NCBI GenBank assembly: GCA_019828565.1
Contig: JAHDYR010000008.1
Location: 248,001-312,000 of the forward strand
Length of the DNA stretch: 64,000 bases
Reading direction: 5' to 3'
DNA from: Carpediemonas membranifera
Taxonomy: Eukaryota > Fornicata
Below are positions 59,520 through 64,000 of this stretch, piece after piece. The notes under the pieces are model-generated. The model saw only the letters and a program-made list of their open reading frames with translations, was not told the DNA's origin and did not search any database. Made by a program: the position numbers and the translations under genes. Each line of letters opens with the position of its first letter. Position 1 is the stretch's first letter.

Positions 59520-60791
59520 ATGATCGAGGATCTCGTGTATTCCCGCGATGACCTGATCAGCATGTACACAGAAGTGCCTGTGCCCGAGATATTGCTGTCC
59601 CTCGGCCACGATTCGATGGTCTCCGCTTCATCCGTGGCCCCAAACCCCCAGAAGGCCGCACTCGACGAGGGGCTTGCCAAGAACACACAGAATAAGCAAA
59701 GAAAGGCTGCCAAGAAGCCGTTCCAGAAGACCGGAGCCAACGGTAAGCCTGTCAAAGGACAGAAGGACACTCTCAAGCGAGACAGCCAGCCGAAGAAGAA
59801 GACCGCTGCCCCTGCGATCGGCCGCTTCAAGGCATCAGACATCAACCAGCTTCAGCCCGACGACGACCTCATGGTTGGCGAGGCGGACCTGTGGGACATC
59901 CCTGACGGCAACAACATCATGGAACTCGATGACCTCCTCCTCAAGCTCGACATCGAGGACGAGAAGAGGTCTCGCGGCAGACCAAAGCCACAGGCTCAGC
60001 CCGATCCTGAGCCAAAGTCAGAGCCCGAGTCGAAACCTCAGTGGGAATACCGTGATCCCAGTGGTGTGACGCACGGGCCGTACCCAGCCAGTCAGATAGA
60101 ACGGTGGCTGCCCCACTTCCCGGCGACCACTCCCATCAGACAGGTGGGGGAGGAGACGTGGGCGAAGCTGTGCGACAGGTTTGGACGGAAGGAGCAGCCC
60201 AAACCCGCCCCCGTCCCAGCCCCCGCTCCAGTGCCGGCCCCCATGCCTGCTGCCCGCCCGCCCCCGCCCCAGCCGGGCCACGTGCCCCAGATGCCCTACC
60301 CCATGCCCTACCCGATGCCCTACCCCCAGGCCGGGCCCCGCATGCCACTGGGCCAGCAGCCCGGACCCGTCCCAGCCGGTGTCTCTGTGGACGCCCTATT
60401 TGCCCGTATCGGCCCCATGCCCGGTCAGCCCCTGCCCCAGGGCATGCGGTTCCCTCCAACGATGCCCATGGGCCCTAACGGACAGCAGATGCCGTACCCG
60501 TACCCGCCGATGATGTCGCCCTCCCGCTCCATGCCGATGGGCCCCACTGCACGCGGCCAGGGTCAGCCCCAGCCTCAGATGCCTAAGCCCGCCGGCCCCG
60601 CCCCGGCCCAGGGAGCTGGGTGGTCCCGCCCGCCTGAGCGTCGTGCTCTTGTGACCCTCAAGGAGATTTTCGAGGAGCAGAACACGCAGCCTCACGCTCA
60701 GCGCCCGCCCGCCCGCACTGGAGCATGGGGAGCGGATGACGGTGCTTTCGGGTCTCCGCTGCAATACAGGGGTGTCGGCAGTAAGAAGTAA
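59520..60791 (+). CDS. GYF-domain protein with eIF4E-binding motif
   Basis: The protein has 423 residues from ATG 59520. Near the N-terminus is YSRDDLI, which fits the YxxxxL-phi motif used by GIGYF and EXA1 proteins to bind eIF4E-family cap-binding proteins. A GYF domain lies at about 180-225 (WEYRDPSGVTHGPYPASQIERW). It binds proline-rich PPG peptides. The rest is Pro/Met/Gln-rich and disordered, with repeated PMPYPMPYP and MPMGP units. GIGYF-type proteins repress translation of selected mRNAs, so a like role is inferred. The tail keeps a short helix with LVTLKEIFEEQN. Confidence 0.85.
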   Translation: MIEDLVYSRDDLISMYTEVPVPEILLSLGHDSMVSASSVAPNPQKAALDEGLAKNTQNKQRKAAKKPFQKTGANGKPVKGQKDTLKRDSQPKKKTAAPAIGRFKASDINQLQPDDDLMVGEADLWDIPDGNNIMELDDLLLKLDIEDEKRSRGRPKPQAQPDPEPKSEPESKPQWEYRDPSGVTHGPYPASQIERWLPHFPATTPIRQVGEETWAKLCDRFGRKEQPKPAPVPAPAPVPAPMPAARPPPPQPGHVPQMPYPMPYPMPYPQAGPRMPLGQQPGPVPAGVSVDALFARIGPMPGQPLPQGMRFPPTMPMGPNGQQMPYPYPPMMSPSRSMPMGPTARGQGQPQPQMPKPAGPAPAQGAGWSRPPERRALVTLKEIFEEQNTQPHAQRPPARTGAWGADDGAFGSPLQYRGVGSKK

Positions 60792-60934
60792 ATGATGGGT
60801 TGACCAGCAGTCGAGTATACATGATGGAGACTGTCAAGCATGCATGGACGCCAACATGTGAAACCATAAACACGATAAATAAATTTTTCTTTCGATTTGT
60901 TCATAAATCACTCATCATCAACAGACAACTTTAC

Positions 60935-63553
60935 TTACTGCTCACGGGGGTAGAGGAGAGCAGCCTGGGCAGCAGAGACGCGGGCACCGGGCACACGGAA
61001 GGGAGAGCATGAGATGTAGGTCAGGCCGATCTGCTGGCAGAAGAAGACAGACTCCTGGCCGGTCTGCTCGCCGCAGATACCGATCTTCATGCCGGGGCGG
61101 GTGGTGCGGCCCTTCTGGACGGCCATCTTCATGAGCTCGCCGACACCCTCAGTGTCGATGCGCTGGAAGAAGTCGAAGGGGTAGACAGACTTGTCGAGGT
61201 AGACGGGCATGAACTTGTTGTAGTCATCACGAGAGATACCGGTGGTGGTCTGGGTCAGATCGTTGGTACCGAACGAGAAGTACTCGGCGTGCTCAGCAAT
61301 CTTGTCAGCGGTGATGCAAGCGCGGGGAAGCTCGATCATGGTGCCGATGTGGTAGTCGACCTTGATGTTCTTCTCGGCGAGGACCTTCTCGCACTCGTCA
61401 GCGACGAGCTTGCGCATGGCCTCCATCTCGTTAACGTGGTTGAGGACGGGGATCATGATCTCGGGGTGGACCTCGAGGCCAGTCGCCTGGACCTCAGCGG
61501 CGGCCTCCATGATGGCGCGGGCCTGCATGCGAGAGATCTCGGGGTAGACCATGCCGAGACGGCAGCCACGGAAGCCAAGCATAGGGTTGGCCTCAGCGAG
61601 GGAGTCGACGAAGGCGCGGAGCTCCTCCTCGGACTTGCCGGTGGCCTTGATGAGGGGGGCGAAGTCCATCTCCTGGGAGACGAACTCGTGGAGCGGGGGG
61701 TCGAGCAGACGGATGTTAGCGGGGCGGCCCTCGAGAGCCTTGAACATGCCGATGAAGTCGTCACGCTGGAAGGGGAGGAGCTTGGCAAGGGCGGCCTTGC
61801 GCTGCTCGGCGGTCTCAGAGACGATCATCTCCCTCATGGAGTAGATGCGGTCGTGCTCGAAGAACATGTGCTCGGTACGGGTGAGGCCGATGCCCTGGGC
61901 ACCGAAGGCGACAGCCTGCTTGGCATCAGCAGGGGTGTCAGCGTTGGTGCGGATGTCGAGCTGGCGGTACTTGTCAGCCCACTGGAGGATGAGGTTGAAG
62001 TTCTCAGAGAACACGGGGGCAATGGTAGCAAGCTGGCCCTCGATGACCTCACCGGTGGAGCCATCAAGAGAGAGCCAGTCACCGCGCTTGAACACCTTGC
62101 CGTTGATCTTCATCTGCTCGGCCTCCTCGTCGACCTCGACGGCGGAGCAGCCGGCAACGCAGCACTTGCCCATGCCGCGAGCGACAACAGCGGCGTGAGA
62201 AGAGCAGCCACCGCGGGCGGTGAGGATGCCCTGGGACATGGTCACCGACGATATCCTCGGGGAGGTCTCAGCACGAACGAGGATGGCGGGCTCGCCAGCG
62301 TTGAAGCGGGCCTCGGCATCAGCGGCGGTGAACTCGACGCGGCCAACACCAGCGCCGGGGGAGGCGGGGAGGCCAGTGGCGACGACGTTGCGGACAGCCT
62401 TGGGGTCGAAGGTCTTGTGGAGAAGCTCGCCGATCTTGTTGGGCTCCTGGCGGAGGAGAGCCTCCTTCTCGGTGATCATGCCCTCCTTGACCATCTCAGC
62501 GGCGATACGGACCATAGCGGCAGCGGTACGCTTGCCGACACGGGCCTGAAGCATGTAAAGCTTGCCGTCCTGGACGGTGAACTCGAGATCGACCATATCC
62601 TTGTAGAAGGCCTCGAGCTTGTCGTAGTTATCGCAAAGCTGCTTGTAGACGCCGGGCCAGACACCGCCAACGGACTCCATATCGGAGATCTTGATGGGGG
62701 TACGGATACCAGCGACGACGTCCTCACCCTGGGCGTTGGGGAGGAACTCACCGTAGATCATCTTCTCACCAGTGGCAGGGTCACGGGTGAAGCCAACACC
62801 GGTGCCGGAGGTCTGGCCGAGGTTGCCGAAGACCATGGACTGGACGTTGACGGCAGTGCCCCAACGGTGGTCGATAGAGTGCATGTTGCGGTAGTAGACG
62901 GCACGCTCGTTGGTCCAGGAGTCGAAGACAGCGTTGATAGCGCGGATGAGCTGGTCCTTGGGGTCCTTGGGGAACTCCTCGTTGATGGTCTTCTTGACCA
63001 TGGCGCGGTACTCGGCGACGCACTCCTTGAGGTGCTCGGCGGAGAGGTCGGTATCCTGGGCAGCAGAGTACTTCTTCTTGAGGCCCTCGAGGATGTGCTC
63101 GAAGTTCTTGTGGGGGACGCCGAGGACGACATCACCGTACATCTGGATGAAGCGGCGGTAAGCATCCCAAGCGAAGCGCTCGTTGCCAGAGTCCTTGGCG
63201 AGGCCCTCGACGGACTCGTCGTTGAGGCCGAGGTTGAGGACGGTATCCATCATGCCGGGCATGGAAACTCGGGCGCCGGAACGGACGGAGAGGAGAAGGG
63301 GCTTGGCGGAATCACCGAACTTGCGGCCAGTGGCATCCTCGATCTTCTTGAGAGCAGCCCAGATCTTAGCCTCATAGTCAACGGGCCAGGACTGGTTCTC
63401 CATGTAGTGAACGCAAGTCTGGCAAGGGATGACAAAGAAGGGGGGCACATCAAGGCCAATGTTGGACATCTGCATCAAACTGCAGCCCTTGCCGCCGAGG
63501 ACGGTCTTGTCAATCTCTGTGGGGACATCAAAAGTGAAAACCTGGTCAGCCAT
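60935..63553 (-). CDS. PPDK: Pyruvate phosphate dikinase
   Basis: The enzyme interconverts PEP, AMP and PPi with pyruvate, ATP and phosphate; in anaerobic protists it can replace pyruvate kinase in glycolysis. The protein has 872 residues from ATG 63553 (MADQVFTFD), the usual length; a second ATG 30 codons upstream (63643) is less likely. The N-terminal ATP-grasp region has LGGKGCSLMQM. The phospho-His region reads GGCSSHAAVVARGMGKCC with the catalytic His. The C-terminal TIM barrel ends in SCSPFRVP with the catalytic Cys. About seven codons before the His motif (62240-62261) appear shifted by two compensating one-base changes. Codon bias is strong, as in GAPDH. Confidence 0.95.
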   Translation of the reverse strand: MADQVFTFDVPTEIDKTVLGGKGCSLMQMSNIGLDVPPFFVIPCQTCVHYMENQSWPVDYEAKIWAALKKIEDATGRKFGDSAKPLLLSVRSGARVSMPGMMDTVLNLGLNDESVEGLAKDSGNERFAWDAYRRFIQMYGDVVLGVPHKNFEHILEGLKKKYSAAQDTDLSAEHLKECVAEYRAMVKKTINEEFPKDPKDQLIRAINAVFDSWTNERAVYYRNMHSIDHRWGTAVNVQSMVFGNLGQTSGTGVGFTRDPATGEKMIYGEFLPNAQGEDVVAGIRTPIKISDMESVGGVWPGVYKQLCDNYDKLEAFYKDMVDLEFTVQDGKLYMLQARVGKRTAAAMVRIAAEMVKEGMITEKEALLRQEPNKIGELLHKTFDPKAVRNVVATGLPASPGAGVGRVEFTAADAEARFNAGEPAILVRAETSPRISSVTMSQGILTARGGCSSHAAVVARGMGKCCVAGCSAVEVDEEAEQMKINGKVFKRGDWLSLDGSTGEVIEGQLATIAPVFSENFNLILQWADKYRQLDIRTNADTPADAKQAVAFGAQGIGLTRTEHMFFEHDRIYSMREMIVSETAEQRKAALAKLLPFQRDDFIGMFKALEGRPANIRLLDPPLHEFVSQEMDFAPLIKATGKSEEELRAFVDSLAEANPMLGFRGCRLGMVYPEISRMQARAIMEAAAEVQATGLEVHPEIMIPVLNHVNEMEAMRKLVADECEKVLAEKNIKVDYHIGTMIELPRACITADKIAEHAEYFSFGTNDLTQTTTGISRDDYNKFMPVYLDKSVYPFDFFQRIDTEGVGELMKMAVQKGRTTRPGMKIGICGEQTGQESVFFCQQIGLTYISCSPFRVPGARVSAAQAALLYPREQ

Positions 63554-64000
63554 GGCTCTCTTCGAGTTCTGTTGCATAAAAAGCGGAGAAAAAAAAAGCT
63601 GGGGTACCTTCGTCCCCGTGGACTCTAGCTCTGCTTGGGTCATTGCGGGTCAGCTGTCTATGTGTACATTTTTTGGTGGCGAAAAGCAATCTTTACCCAC
63701 GTTGCCACTATTGGAGCACAGCTTGGGTATTTTGGTCCCCGGAACATGCTTATAGTGTGCCATAAAGACGAGTAATGGGCTAGTAGTTCGCAGCACACTC
63801 GAGTCATGAGCGGCCAAAATCAATTTCGGGGCAGACTGGACTTCGCCATCACCGGTGCGTCAGAAGCCTGAGGAAGCCAGGTCCAATAGCTGCAAGCACG
63901 ATAAAACTCCATCAAGCCTTGTAGCACCCACACTTTGTCGATTGGGAAGACGGCAACTTTTTTCTTGCCATGAAAAGCTGAGTGATAGAAGAGGATGTCT
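63554..64000. other. Region upstream of PPDK, no clear gene
   Basis: It contains the PPDK promoter on the minus strand. On the plus strand a 20-codon frame (ATG 63806) could be the first exon of a gene lying beyond the window, but nothing confirms it. No RNA gene or repeat is seen. Confidence 0.4.

Noticed and set aside
61289-63628. Open frame of 779 codons on the plus strand opposite PPDK
   Set aside because: It is the mirror of a highly biased gene. The sequence is low-complexity (Leu/Val/Asp/Gly) and PPDK on the minus strand is certain.

Overview
The window is eukaryotic nuclear DNA from a compact, gene-dense, GC-rich protist genome. The gene content includes CFAP206 (flagellar axoneme), COMMD4, eIF2B-epsilon, a DHHC palmitoyltransferase, RecQ, GYF, ARID and CTLH proteins, and pyruvate phosphate dikinase. 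A flagellated anaerobic or microaerophilic metamonad of the Fornicata type (Carpediemonas-like) fits best. This is an inference from PPDK, the flagellar gene, the very short introns and a Giardia/Trichomonas-like 3' splice motif; no rRNA is present to confirm it. The genetic code looks standard. Genes lie on both strands with gaps mostly of 30-500 bp.

Layout. 1-2.3 kb: the 3' part of a Cys-rich membrane protein and a small unknown protein. 2.7-7.4 kb: a long gene broken by three one-base frameshifts, with WD40 repeats, coiled coil, a kinase-like domain, a HECT-like domain and a zinc ribbon. 7.6-14.2 kb: an RCC1-like protein and two large unknown proteins. 14.4-16 kb: glucose-6-phosphate isomerase. 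16.5-22.1 kb: a mannose-6-phosphate-receptor-homology membrane protein and a 1523-residue protein with an FHA-like start. 22.5-28 kb: CFAP206, an endosulfine-like protein, a DHHC enzyme and an MFSD1-like transporter. 28.2-34.1 kb: two large cell-surface proteins. 34.4-40.4 kb: a LisH/CTLH/WD40 protein, a tail-anchored coiled-coil protein, RecQ helicase and an LRR coiled-coil protein. 40.8-42.5 kb: a degraded Fanzor (TnpB-like) nuclease. 42.6-51.2 kb: a tandem array of 11 copies of a 176-residue secreted, probably GPI-anchored protein. 51.3-64 kb: GAPDH, a Med10-like protein, eIF2B-epsilon, an ARID protein, an Sgf11-like zinc-finger protein, COMMD4, a GYF protein and PPDK.

Introns. Several genes that seem to lack an ATG or a conserved N-terminus become complete if a 28-43 nt intron near the 5' end is removed: GPI, CFAP206, GAPDH (two introns), eIF2B-epsilon and the Sgf11-like gene. 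Four of the six start GTTTGT, and most end with a YYTYAC-N(1-2)-YAG type element.

One-base indels, often in homopolymers, recur in the array, the kinase/HECT gene and PPDK. Copy 4 of the array looks like a base-by-base blend of the two repeat types. Some frameshifts are therefore probably assembly errors rather than biology. GPI, GAPDH and PPDK belong to central carbon metabolism. The array and the neighbouring large membrane proteins suggest investment in a variable cell surface.
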